NCBI RefSeq assembly: GCF_000430725.1
Contig: NZ_KE387204.1
Coordinates: forward strand, 379,241-443,240
Source of the DNA: Azohydromonas australica DSM 1124
Lineage (GTDB): Bacteria; Pseudomonadota; Gammaproteobacteria; Burkholderiales; Burkholderiaceae_C
DNA: 64,000 nt
Reading direction: 5' to 3'
Both the position numbers and the translations under genes were made by a program. Under the pieces are notes generated by a model. It saw only the letters and a program-made list of their open reading frames with translations, ran no database searches and had not been told where the DNA came from. Shown in pieces: positions 46,195 through 54,017 of this stretch. The stretch's first letter is position 1. Each line of letters begins with the position of its first letter.

Positions 46195-46944
46195 TCAGTG
46201 AATCAGCATGCCGCCGTTGACGTCCAGCGTGATGCCGGTGCAGTACGCGGAGAGCTCGCTGCCAAGGAAGACACAGGCGCCGGCGATGTCGTTGGGATGG
46301 CCAAGGCGGCCCAGCGGGATGGTCTCTGCAATCTCGGCCTTGCGTTCCTCGTCGAGCTTGCCCTTGAGGATGTCGGTGCCGATCAGGCCCGGGGTGATGC
46401 AGTTGACGCGGATGCCCGCGCCGGCCAGCTCGCGCGCCATGGCGCGCGCCAGGCCCAGCACGCCGGCCTTGGCCGCCGAGTAGTGCGGCCCACCGAGGAT
46501 GCCGCCACCGCGCTGCGCCGACACCGAGGAAATGCAGATGATGGAGCCGCCACCCTGGCGCTCCATGGCAGGGATCACGGCCTGGGAGGCCAGCAGCGTG
46601 CCGCGCAGGCTCACGTCGAGCACGCGGTCGTAGTCCTCGCCCGTGATGTCTACGGTCTTGCGCGGCTGGGTGACGCCGGCGTTGTTGACCAGGATGTCGA
46701 TGCGGCCGAACTTTTCCAGGGCCTGCGCCACGGCCTGGTCCACCTGGGCCTTGTCGGTGACGCTGGCCACGACGCCCAGGTGGCCTTCACCGAGTTGCGC
46801 CGCGGCCTCGGCCGGCTTGGCGGCTTCCAGGTCCATGATCACAACGCGAGCGCCATGCTCGGCCATCAGGCGGGCGGTGGCGAAGCCCAGGCCGTTGAGG
46901 CCGGCGCCGCCGGTGACCAGGGCAACCTTGTTTGCAAGCAGCAT
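46195..46944 (-). CDS. Short-chain dehydrogenase/reductase
   Basis: The 249-aa classical SDR has a cofactor motif KVALVTGGAGLNGLGFATAR (glycine-rich, unusual spacing GAGLNGLG), the NNAGVTQPRKTV segment, catalytic Ser in IICISSVSAQRGG and catalytic Tyr/Lys in HYSAAKAGVLGLARAMAREL. The cofactor strand ends VVIMDLE with an acidic residue, suggesting NAD preference. Placed 200 bp upstream of the TRAP system on the same strand, it may be the first gene of that operon and oxidise or reduce the imported sugar acid. Confidence 0.89.
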   Translation of the reverse strand: MLLANKVALVTGGAGLNGLGFATARLMAEHGARVVIMDLEAAKPAEAAAQLGEGHLGVVASVTDKAQVDQAVAQALEKFGRIDILVNNAGVTQPRKTVDITGEDYDRVLDVSLRGTLLASQAVIPAMERQGGGSIICISSVSAQRGGGILGGPHYSAAKAGVLGLARAMARELAGAGIRVNCITPGLIGTDILKGKLDEERKAEIAETIPLGRLGHPNDIAGACVFLGSELSAYCTGITLDVNGGMLIH

Positions 46945-48464
46945 GCGTGTCTCCAGAGGAAATCGGGTTTGCGATGGCCGCAATTGTGAAAACCTGCCTT
47001 GTTGAAGAAAAACGATATGTTTTCAAACAGGGTTGATGTTCCTTCATCCTTGGGTTTGCCCTAATACAAAACCATGCAAGCCCCGATTCATCTCGAATTG
47101 CCTGGTTGCTTTCCAAGGCGGCAGTGCGGTGCAGAACTTCGCCTTCGCAGCTGGCGTGTTGCATATCGCCACTGGGTCGTCGGGCACCAGACCAGCCAAG
47201 CTGGAGGGCCTCGACCGGGCAGGTCTGTAGCAACAGTCGACACGACTTACGGAAATGGGCGCAACTGCCCCTGCAGTCACTTTTCGATGAACTGGGCATC
47301 CCTCTGGCCAGCGACGCCCATATCCAGTGCCATCGCATCAGGCACCAGAGAATTGCCTGGATGCACTGCTGTCCCAGTTCACGGTACCCGTGGTGCAGTG
47401 GCCTGACTGATTTGCCGCCGCGGCGCCGCTTGTTCACCGGCCGGCGTCGCTGACGACTCGGATCGCACGTACATGGTCTCGGATACGGACGTCCAGGGCC
47501 CAGGCGTAGCGCTGAAGTGCAGGTCCATCGGGCAGCCACTTGCACAAGAGCAAGCTTTGTCCAGACGTTGAGCCCGGTTCTTGCCGGTGCTGGAGTACTG
47601 CCGCGCCTCTATCCCGCTTGCCATGCGCAGCGGCGCGCCATGTTCACAAGGCGACACGTTATGCAATCTGCTAATAGCACCCTTGAAAACGTTTCACTTG
47701 CATAACATCAGGGAAAACCCTAACCTGTGTTTCCATTGAACTTCCGAAGCTTCAACAGAAGGTCCCATGACTCCTGTCACTGCCGCCACCAACAGCCGAA
47801 TCGTCCTGCGGGGTACCGTGACTGCGGCTGAGATGTCATCCAGGCTTCTGGACAGCTTGCGCGCACTGTTCGCGCAAGCCTCTTACACGTCGGCCAACGA
47901 GACTGTCGACGTGCGTGCCCTGGCACATTCGCTCTCTCACGAGGGCTTGGGCCTGTCGGGCGAGTTGCTGGATCCTGTCGGCCGATCCTTCCCGTCGCGA
48001 TACCTGCCGGCTCTGTAGGACCAACGAACTGCAGTGCGCTGTCTTCTTGCTCTTTGCTGATGCAGGACCACTGCGGCGCCGTAACGGGACAACGGCTCCT
48101 GTCATGTTGGACATGGGCATAGGAGAACTGCGCTTGATGACGAGCGTGCGCAGCATCGGCATTGCGGTGACGGACCTGCCACCGCCCGATTCGCTCAACT
48201 CCTGAGACTTTCCCGAGATCATCGACAGCGCGTCAGTGCAATGATGCCTTGATGTGCAAGCGCCAGGCAGCAACCGGCGCTTGAATGCGTACCACGCAAG
48301 CGCTGGTCCACCCATATGGGCCGTCAGCCCCAGCTTGCCTGCACCTGGCCCCTGGCCCCAGCATGCAATTCCATCTGCCGCACTTGCCTGGCCACTACGG
48401 CTACAACCTCGGCAAGCCCCTGCGCCAGCACTACCGCCGCTCGTGCGGTGGTTAGACTCCTCGC
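46945..48464. other. Poorly coding 1.5-kb region, no supported gene
   Basis: This stretch has lower GC than its surroundings and no reading frame with recognisable family features. It contains candidate operator-like inverted sequence TGAAAACGTTTCA at 47684-47696. A short frame at 47767-48018 (83 codons) has GAAGG five bases before its ATG but no recognised domain. Short frames on both strands look random. The region may hold decayed genes and the promoters for the SDR (minus) and MFS (plus) genes. I see no tRNA or insertion-sequence ends. Confidence 0.5.
47767..48018 (+). CDS. Possible small hypothetical protein (weak)
   Basis: An 83-codon frame with a Shine-Dalgarno-like GAAGG ahead of ATG. 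The sequence is a soluble Ser/Leu/Ala-rich helix pattern (MSSRLLDSLRALFAQASYTS) followed by VDVRALAHSLSHEGLGLSGE. No family recognised. Could equally be a chance frame or the fragment of a regulator. Low confidence. Confidence 0.2.
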   Translation: MTPVTAATNSRIVLRGTVTAAEMSSRLLDSLRALFAQASYTSANETVDVRALAHSLSHEGLGLSGELLDPVGRSFPSRYLPAL

Positions 48465-50096
48465 GTGAAAGCATCCCTTGCCTCCTCAGCATCGCGGTTG
48501 TTGGAGGCGTCACCGCTGCGGCATGCCCAGTTCCGACTCTTCTATCTCGGCTCCATAGGCACGGCACTCGGCTACACGATGCACACGACCATTGCCTCCT
48601 GGGTAATGGCAACGCTGACGCCATCCCAGCTGATGGTGGCCCTGGTGCAGACGGCCAGTACCGCACCCGCCCTCTTGTTCGGGTTGATTGCCGGCGCGCT
48701 GGCCGACATCGTGGACCGGCGCCGGCTCATCCTGTCGACGCAATGCCTGTTGCTGGCGTCCACCGCCGTCCTGGGTGCAGCAACGCTTGCCGGCTTCGTC
48801 GGTCCAGCCTTGTTGCTTGCTCTGACCTTTCTGGTCGGAGTCGGCCTGAGCTTGTACCTCCCAGCCCAGGCAGCGACTGTCAACGACCTCGTGTCGAGGG
48901 AGGATCTGCCGCGCGCCGTGGCCTTGGCCGCGGTGGCCTTCAACGTCGCACGCGCGATCGGGCCCGCGCTCGCCGGGGGTATCGCCGCCTGGCTCGGCTC
49001 GGGCAGCGCCCTGGTCACCAGCGCGCTGTTCTTCATCCTGATGATCATCGCGGTCTATCGAATGAAGAAGCGCGAGCGCGCGCTGCCGGGGGTGCCGGAG
49101 ACCGTGTTGTCAGGCGTCTTGAGCGGCCTGCGCTTCGCGCGACACTCGCCGGCCATGCGCTCGCTGGTGGCTCGCAACGTCAGCTTCAGCCTGTGCGCCG
49201 CCGCGTTTTGGGCATTGCTTCCCGTGATCGCGCGCGACCAGCTGCAACTCGGCGCCGGCGGCTTCGGGTTGCTATCGGCCGGTTTTGGCGCGGGCGCCAT
49301 TGCTGGGGCACTGGCCATACCAGGGCAGTTGCAGCGCAGATCGCTGAATGTGGTCGTGACAGCGGGAACGATGCTGTGGATAGGCGCCATCGCCTTGTTG
49401 GCGGTGATCGATATCGTTGCCGTCGCGATCCTGGCGGCTTTCGCATGCGGCACGGCATGGGTTTGCGTACTGGCTGGCCTATCGGCTGGAACCCAGAGCA
49501 GCGCGCCGGCCTGGGTTCGAGCTCGGGCTGTATCGGTGAATCTTGTCGCAAACCAGGCGAGTCTTGCGCTGGGCAGCGCACTGTGGGGCACGGTGGCCTC
49601 GGCAGCCGGCACTCAAGCTGCGCTCGTGAGCTCTGCCATCACCATGCTCATGCTGCTTGCCATCAGCCGCCGCGCACGGGTCGCGATGGGCGAGGAGGCT
49701 GACGTCACTCCGGGAGCGCAGTTACCGGAGCTGGCCATTGCCGTCGAGCCGGGGCCGAAGGACGGCCCGATTCTGATCCAGCTCGAATACCGGGTCGATG
49801 TCGAGCATCGCGACGAGTTCCTCCGCGCCATTCATGCCGTCGAGCCTGTACGCCGTCGCAATGGGGCCATCAGTTGGCGCGTCTATCGCAACTTGGGGGA
49901 AGACGGAGTATTTGTCGAACGATTCATCCTTGCGTCGTGGGCCGAGTACGTCAGGTTGCGTGCGAGGGCTACCATGGCGGACCGCAACCTGATGCATGAC
50001 GTCGAGAATCTTGCAAGCGTTCCCGTGCGCATCTCGAGGTTGATAGGCATCGACCGCGAAAGCGATGCACCTCGCAACGGAACCCGCCCTGGGTAG
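48465..50096 (+). CDS. MFS transporter (MFS_3 / transmembrane secretion effector type) with C-terminal ABM-like domain
   Basis: The 543-aa protein has 12 predicted helices in residues about 20-410, beginning HAQFRLFYLGSIGTALGYTM. Typical MFS loop motifs are GALADIVDRRR and a ARAIGPALAGGIAAW segment. After the last helix, about residues 425-520 form a soluble ferredoxin-like domain (ILIQLEYRVDVEHRDEFLRA, WRVYRNLGEDGVFVERFI), resembling an antibiotic-biosynthesis-monooxygenase fold. This two-part layout is standard for the MFS_3 family. GTG start. Substrate unknown, probably a small-molecule or siderophore exporter. Confidence 0.85.
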   Translation: MKASLASSASRLLEASPLRHAQFRLFYLGSIGTALGYTMHTTIASWVMATLTPSQLMVALVQTASTAPALLFGLIAGALADIVDRRRLILSTQCLLLASTAVLGAATLAGFVGPALLLALTFLVGVGLSLYLPAQAATVNDLVSREDLPRAVALAAVAFNVARAIGPALAGGIAAWLGSGSALVTSALFFILMIIAVYRMKKRERALPGVPETVLSGVLSGLRFARHSPAMRSLVARNVSFSLCAAAFWALLPVIARDQLQLGAGGFGLLSAGFGAGAIAGALAIPGQLQRRSLNVVVTAGTMLWIGAIALLAVIDIVAVAILAAFACGTAWVCVLAGLSAGTQSSAPAWVRARAVSVNLVANQASLALGSALWGTVASAAGTQAALVSSAITMLMLLAISRRARVAMGEEADVTPGAQLPELAIAVEPGPKDGPILIQLEYRVDVEHRDEFLRAIHAVEPVRRRNGAISWRVYRNLGEDGVFVERFILASWAEYVRLRARATMADRNLMHDVENLASVPVRISRLIGIDRESDAPRNGTRPG

Positions 50097-50346
50097 CTTT
50101 CGCTACTGCTTGTTTCGTGCCAGCGGTTCAGCTCGGTCAGTACGATGTCCCTTTGTGCGCTCAACCGAATTCGACGCAGACCAGAGCCTGATGCTGACTC
50201 AGTTCTGACAATGTAGTTTATGTCAAATTAATTGCTTGATCAACATATACAGCGCTATTGTCTAAGGCAAATGTCACTGCCGCACTTGACTTGCCATTGA
50301 ACGCCCCGGCGCGGTGCATGGTATCTGCGCCGTGCTTTGTTCACCG

Positions 50347-50693
50347 TCAGCAGCGCTCGAAGATCGCCGCGATGCCCTGGCCGCCGCCGATGCACATCGT
50401 CACCAGGGCGTAGCGGCCCTGCACGCGCTGCAGCTCGTACAGCGCCTTGGTTGTGATGATGGCGCCCGTGCCGCCCACCGGGTGGCCCAGCGAGATGCCC
50501 GAGCCGTTGGGGTTGCACTTGGCCGGATCGAGGTCCAGCTCCTTGCTCACCGCGCAGGCCTGCGCGGCGAAGGCCTCGTTGGCCTCGATCACGTCCAGGT
50601 CGGAGAGCTTCAGGCCCGCGCGTGCCAGCACGGCCATGGTGGCCGAGACCGGGCCGATGCCTACGTCACGCCGGCGCATGGCCGCGATCGCCA
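50347..50693 (-). pseudogene. Truncated acetyl-CoA acetyltransferase (thiolase) 3' fragment
   Basis: About 115 C-terminal residues of a thiolase are present: GIGPVSATMAVLARAGLKL, IEANEAFAAQACAVSKELDL, ISLGHPVGGTGAIITTKAL and CIGGGQGIAAIFE. The C-terminal catalytic His and Cys motifs are intact. The N-terminal two thirds, including the nucleophilic Cys, are absent, and similarity stops abruptly at about 50693, where a porin fragment on the opposite strand begins. The gene was destroyed by rearrangement next to the IS21 element. Intact homologues make acetoacetyl-CoA. Confidence 0.8.
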
Positions 50694-50784
50694 GTTCAAT
50701 GCCCAGGTGGCGGCGACGTTGGGCGGCGTGTCCAGCATCACGTCGCAAACCGGCGTGCGCGTGGGCATACGTCACAAGTTCTGA
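50692..50784 (+). pseudogene. C-terminal fragment of an outer-membrane porin
   Basis: Thirty codons ending VRVGIRHKF then TGA. The terminal amphipathic beta strand with final Phe is the hallmark of Gram-negative porins in Burkholderiales (QTGxxVGxRHxF). Nothing upstream in frame resembles a porin. It is a gene tail fused to the thiolase tail and followed 52 bp later by the IS21 left end. Confidence 0.55.
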
Positions 50785-50830
50785 GCTTTCATGCGCGGGC
50801 ACGCAGCCCCACCATAACGACACAAGCGGC

Positions 50831-50836
50831 CCAGAC
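50831..50836. repeat. IS21 target-site duplication, left copy (CCAGAC)
   Basis: The 6 bases CCAGAC directly precede the left inverted repeat and recur immediately after the right inverted repeat at 56053-56058. Six bp is within the 4-8 bp normal for IS21 elements. Intact duplication implies that the IS was inserted by simple transposition and the flanks have not since recombined. Confidence 0.75.
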
Positions 50837-50885
50837 TGTGGCGCGACGATCTGGATGAGAAGCGCGCGGCAATCAAGATGAGAAG
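50837..50885 (+). repeat. IS21 left terminal inverted repeat
   Basis: Begins TGTGGCGCGACGATCTGG and contains two related sub-repeats ending GATGAGAAG, as is usual for the multiple transposase-binding repeats at IS21 ends. Matches the right end in 35 of 49 positions. Confidence 0.82.
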
Positions 50886-50935
50886 AACTGTCGCGGCGCA
50901 GGGATGATGCCGGCGTAGATTGACGCGGGCAAGGA

Positions 50936-51441
50936 CTACGCGGCGGGCTGTTTGTCGCGCGGCGTCACGGTGCCGACGTTCCTCACTGTCGCGCTGGATG
51001 CAGGGCGCCCGGGCCCTTGCTGTTTGCGCTCCAAGGCCATGCGCCGCCGGTAGCTCTCGACGTTGAGCTCGAAGATCGTGGAGTGGTGGACCAGGCGGTC
51101 CACCGCGGCGAGCGTCATGGCGGGATCGGGGAAGACCTTGCCCCATTCCCCGAAGGGCTGGTTGGCCGTGATCAGCAGCGAGCGGCGCTCGTAGCGGGCG
51201 CTGATGAGCTCGAACAGCACGGACGTCTCGGCCTGATCCTTGGCGACATAGGCCAGATCGTCCAGGATGACCAGATCGAAGCGGTCGAGCCGGTTGATCG
51301 CCGCCTCCAGAGCCAGCTCGCGGCGCGCCACCTGCAGCCGCTGGACCAGGTCCGAGGTGCGGGTGAACAGCACACGCCAGCCCTTCTCCAGCAGTCCCAA
51401 GCCGATGGCCGAGGACAGGTGCGACTTGCCGCCGCCCGGCG
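50936..51441 (-). pseudogene. istB: istB, C-terminal part (separated by insertion)
   Basis: Encodes the 168 C-terminal codons of the IS21 transposition helper ATPase: from GGGKSHLSSAIGLGLLEKGW (end of Walker A) through LDRFDLVILDDLAYV (Walker B) and RRSLLITANQPFGEWGKVFP (sensor I region) to VTPRDKQPAA. It is joined in frame to 54018-54351 when the intervening element is removed, giving a 279-aa protein. In the present state it lacks the N-terminal domain and the first P-loop residues, so IstB is inactive. Confidence 0.9.
51440..51441. other. Left crossover dinucleotide (CG) of the nested element
   Basis: istB sequence continues up to ...CCCGG-CG, after which element sequence AAGCAGC begins. 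The same CG occurs at the right junction (54016-54017), followed by istB sequence GGCCCAGC. Joining them gives the coding motif GPPGGGKS. A 2-bp overlap is the expected crossover footprint of a serine recombinase. Confidence 0.78.
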
Positions 51442-51477
51442 AAGCAGCTACATAGTGCCCGCGCACAGCAACCGGAG

Positions 51478-51912
51478 TTGCTGAAGATCTTCTACCCGTA
51501 CCACCCGCGCGTAGGCGAGGAGGTGGTGGTGCTGGGTCGGTGCCGGCAAGGCGATCTTGACTACGTTGTCGTTCGGCAACCCGACGACACACTGGCACAT
51601 CTTCCAGAGTGGATGACGAGGCCTGAGGCTGCACAGGTGGCCATCGCGGCGGTGGCCGTGCCGTCGTTGGCAGCGCTATTGGCGCTGCGACGGGAGTTGG
51701 ACGCGGTTCTATCGTCGCCGACGCGTTCTACTCCCAACGGAGGCGTCGATGAAGCCCGACCCGCAGCACCGCCAGGCCGATCTGTTCGACGGCGAGCCGC
51801 AATCTCTGGCGATCCTGCCAACCCATCAGGAAGAACTGATCAACCTGTTGAGCCAACTGCTCTGGCAGGTCAGCAGCGCACACGCCGTAGCCCCTCAGGA
51901 GAACAGCGATGA
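51478..51912 (+). CDS. Accessory protein ORF1 of the serine-recombinase element (DUF5372-like start)
   Basis: A 144-codon frame starting at TTG (51478). The conserved part is the first 75 residues: LKIFYPYHPRVGEEVVVLGR, DLDYVVVRQPDDTLAHLPEW, MTRPEAAQVAIAAVAV. This resembles the short proteins (DUF5372 type, HPFHPL...) found next to recombinases and transposases in Rhizobiales and Burkholderiales. The C-terminal half overlaps ORF2 in another frame and has arbitrary composition, so it may be read-through. Its stop TGA lies inside the recombinase ATGA. Likely a DNA-binding or recombination-accessory factor. Confidence 0.6.
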   Translation: MLKIFYPYHPRVGEEVVVLGRCRQGDLDYVVVRQPDDTLAHLPEWMTRPEAAQVAIAAVAVPSLAALLALRRELDAVLSSPTRSTPNGGVDEARPAAPPGRSVRRRAAISGDPANPSGRTDQPVEPTALAGQQRTRRSPSGEQR

Positions 51913-51928
51913 GCAAGATCGGACCTGA
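51749..51928 (+). CDS. Accessory protein ORF2 of the serine-recombinase element
   Basis: A 59-aa protein preceded by GGAGG five bases before its ATG, the best ribosome-binding site in the element. Sequence features: MKPDPQHRQADLFDGEPQS, a hydrophobic helix EELINLLSQLLWQV, and an acidic C-terminus ENSDEQDRT. Its 3' end overlaps the recombinase start by 20 bp, so the two are translationally coupled. No domain recognised, but similar short peptides commonly precede recombinase genes of this type. It is below usual annotation length and easily missed. Confidence 0.68.
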   Translation: MKPDPQHRQADLFDGEPQSLAILPTHQEELINLLSQLLWQVSSAHAVAPQENSDEQDRT

Positions 51929-53981
51929 GCATCTGGCGCGTCGTGCCTACGTGTACGTCCGGCAATCGACCGTCGACCAACTTCGGAGCAACCATGAGAG
52001 CCGACGGCGTCAGTACGCTCTGGCTGACCGAGCCCGTACCCTGGGGTGGAGCGAGGTCGTCGTCATCGACGATGACCTCGGCGTGTCGGCTGCGGGGGTG
52101 GCACGTCCTGGCTTCGAGCGACTGCTGGCTGCCATATGCAGCGGTGATGTCGGTGCTGTCCTGTGCATCGAAGCCTCGCGCCTGGCGCGCAACGGCCGCG
52201 ACTGGCATACGCTGCTGGAGTTCTGCGCCCTGGTGGGCAGCATCCTCGTTGACGAAGACGGCGTCTACGACCCGCGTAGCATCAACGATCGCCTGCTGCT
52301 GGGCATGAAGGGAACCATGTCCGAGATGGAGCTGTCGCTGCTGCGACAGCGCTCTGTCGAAGCGCTCAAGCTCAAGGCCTCGCGCGGCGACCTCCACACC
52401 ATCGTGGCCATAGGGTTCGTTCGCAGCGACGACAACCGCATCGAACTGGATCCAGATCAGCGTGTGCGCAGTGCAATCGCGGCGGTGTTCCAACAGTTCG
52501 CGCAGGCTGGCAGCGTCCGCCAGACTCTGCTGTGGTTCCGCCAGGAACGCATTGAGCTTCCAGCGGCGTCCTATGCCGGCGGCCGTCGCATCGTGCAGTG
52601 GAGGCTGCCTGGATACAACACGCTGCTGCATATCCTGACCAATCCCGTCTATGCCGGAGCCTACGCCTTCGGTCGTACCGAGAGCCGATCGCGCATCGTC
52701 CAGGGACGCAAGCAAGTAGTGCGCGGCAACCGCCGCTTGCGCGATGACTGGCAGGTATTGATCGTGGAACACCACGAAGGCTACATTGACTGGGCCACCT
52801 ACGAGCACAACCTGCACGTGATCGCCGACAACACCAACATGCGCGGCAGCATGGTCCGCGGTTCGCTGCGTCGCGGCGAAGCGCTGCTCGCCGGCTTGCT
52901 ACGCTGCGGGCACTGCGCCCGCAAGCTGCACATCGGCTACAGCGGCACCGATGGCAACACGGCGCGGTACCACTGCAAGGGCGCAGCCATCAACCACGGT
53001 TCCTTGCAGCGCTGCATTGCGTTCGGCTCCTTGCGCGTGGACCAAGTGATATCCGCGCAGGTCCTCTCGATGCTGCGGCCTCTTGGCATTCAGGCAGCGC
53101 TGCAGGCTATCGATGAGCGTGCCCGCGAGGAGCAGACGAAGCGGCAGCAAGTCGAACTGGCCTTGGAACAGGCCCGCTTCGAGGCAGCTCGAGCACAGCG
53201 TCAATTCGATGCTGTGGATCCCGGCAACCGGCTGGTTGCCAACGAGCTCGAGCGTCGATGGAACGAGCGACTGTCGCAGGTTGCGAGCAAGCAATCGGAA
53301 CTCGACGCCTGGGACGCTCGAGCTTCACCGAGCCTCACGCTGCAGCAAAGAGACGATCTGCTTCGCCTGGGTTCAGACCTGCCGTTGGCTTGGCACGATC
53401 CGGCGGCAAGCAATGAGATTCGCAAGCGCATAGTGCGATCAGTCATAAAGGAAATCGTTGCACGCGTCGACGACATTGAGATCCACCTCGTAGTCCACTG
53501 GCAAGGAGGGGACCACACGGAGCTGCGGGTTCCAAAGAACCGAGTTGGACAACATCGCTGGACCACGCCACCCGACGTACAGAAGCTGATCGAGCAGTTG
53601 GCTCGACAGCTCAGCGATGCCGGTATTGCATCCCTGCTCAACCGATTAGGCCATCGCTCTGGCAAAGGTCACACCTGGACCGAGATGCGCGTGCGCTCCT
53701 ATCGCAACGACCACGGTATTGCCGTGTACCGCGAAGGAGAGCGTGAAGAACGCGGAGAAGTAACCCTGGAACAGGCAGCCAAGGTGCTCGGCGTGAGTGG
53801 AATGACCGTGTTGCGCATGATCGCCACTGGTGCCATCGCCGCAACGCAAGCCTGTCGCAGTGCGCCCTGGGTCATCGCACGCAGCGAGCTTGATCGTCCT
53901 GAACTGGCCTCCTACCTCGGGCAGACGCGTAAAGGTCCGCTAACAGGAGATCCAGACCAAATTCCTCTTGAACTTCAATAA
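51909..53981 (+). CDS. Serine recombinase with C-terminal excisionase-like helix-turn-helix
   Basis: The 690-aa site-specific recombinase has a resolvase catalytic domain (about residues 10-155, nucleophile S20 in AYVYVRQS, plus IEASRLARNGRDW and MSEMELSLLRQR). It continues with a recombinase domain (about 175-290), zinc ribbon (about 325-385, LRCGHCARKLHIGYSG paired with HCKG and RCIAF), and a coiled coil (about 395-450). Residues about 616-665 form a MerR/excisionase-like HTH (VTLEQAAKVLGVSGMTVLRM). This last domain could supply directionality control in cis. Catalytic residues intact, so the enzyme should be active. Confidence 0.92.
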   Translation: MSKIGPEHLARRAYVYVRQSTVDQLRSNHESRRRQYALADRARTLGWSEVVVIDDDLGVSAAGVARPGFERLLAAICSGDVGAVLCIEASRLARNGRDWHTLLEFCALVGSILVDEDGVYDPRSINDRLLLGMKGTMSEMELSLLRQRSVEALKLKASRGDLHTIVAIGFVRSDDNRIELDPDQRVRSAIAAVFQQFAQAGSVRQTLLWFRQERIELPAASYAGGRRIVQWRLPGYNTLLHILTNPVYAGAYAFGRTESRSRIVQGRKQVVRGNRRLRDDWQVLIVEHHEGYIDWATYEHNLHVIADNTNMRGSMVRGSLRRGEALLAGLLRCGHCARKLHIGYSGTDGNTARYHCKGAAINHGSLQRCIAFGSLRVDQVISAQVLSMLRPLGIQAALQAIDERAREEQTKRQQVELALEQARFEAARAQRQFDAVDPGNRLVANELERRWNERLSQVASKQSELDAWDARASPSLTLQQRDDLLRLGSDLPLAWHDPAASNEIRKRIVRSVIKEIVARVDDIEIHLVVHWQGGDHTELRVPKNRVGQHRWTTPPDVQKLIEQLARQLSDAGIASLLNRLGHRSGKGHTWTEMRVRSYRNDHGIAVYREGEREERGEVTLEQAAKVLGVSGMTVLRMIATGAIAATQACRSAPWVIARSELDRPELASYLGQTRKGPLTGDPDQIPLELQ

Positions 53982-54015
53982 CGTGGTGAGGTGAGCATCA
54001 TGTCGCGTACTCGGT

Positions 54016-54017
54016 CG
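54016..54017. other. Right crossover dinucleotide (CG) of the nested element
   Basis: Element sequence ...GTACTCGGT is followed by CG and then istB sequence GGCCCAGC. The dinucleotide matches the left junction exactly, and the reading frame across the re-joined CG encodes the P-loop of IstB. Confidence 0.78.

Larger units (their letters stand above)
51442..54017 (+). mobile_element. Minimal serine-recombinase mobile element inserted in the istB P-loop
   Basis: This 2,576-bp segment contains three plus-strand genes: a YPYHP-type 144-codon protein, a 59-aa protein, and a 690-aa serine recombinase. It has no other cargo. The termini lack the long inverted repeats of a transposon. Precise removal restores the istB reading frame and a canonical Walker A motif, which shows site-specific integration at CCCGG-CG-GGCCC. 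The recombinase has an excisionase-like C-terminal domain. The element may be targeted to the conserved P-loop sequence of IS21 ATPase genes. Confidence 0.88.

Noticed and set aside
50772..51146. Minus-strand frame spanning the IS21 left end
   Set aside because: Crosses the inverted repeat and partly duplicates istB in a wrong phase; no homology.
51870..52817. Minus-strand 315-codon frame within the recombinase gene
   Set aside because: Antisense of the catalytic domain of the serine recombinase; no independent features.
51442..54017. The nested element as a transposon with terminal inverted repeats
   Set aside because: No matching inverted termini or target duplication beyond the CG dinucleotide; the geometry fits site-specific serine recombination instead.
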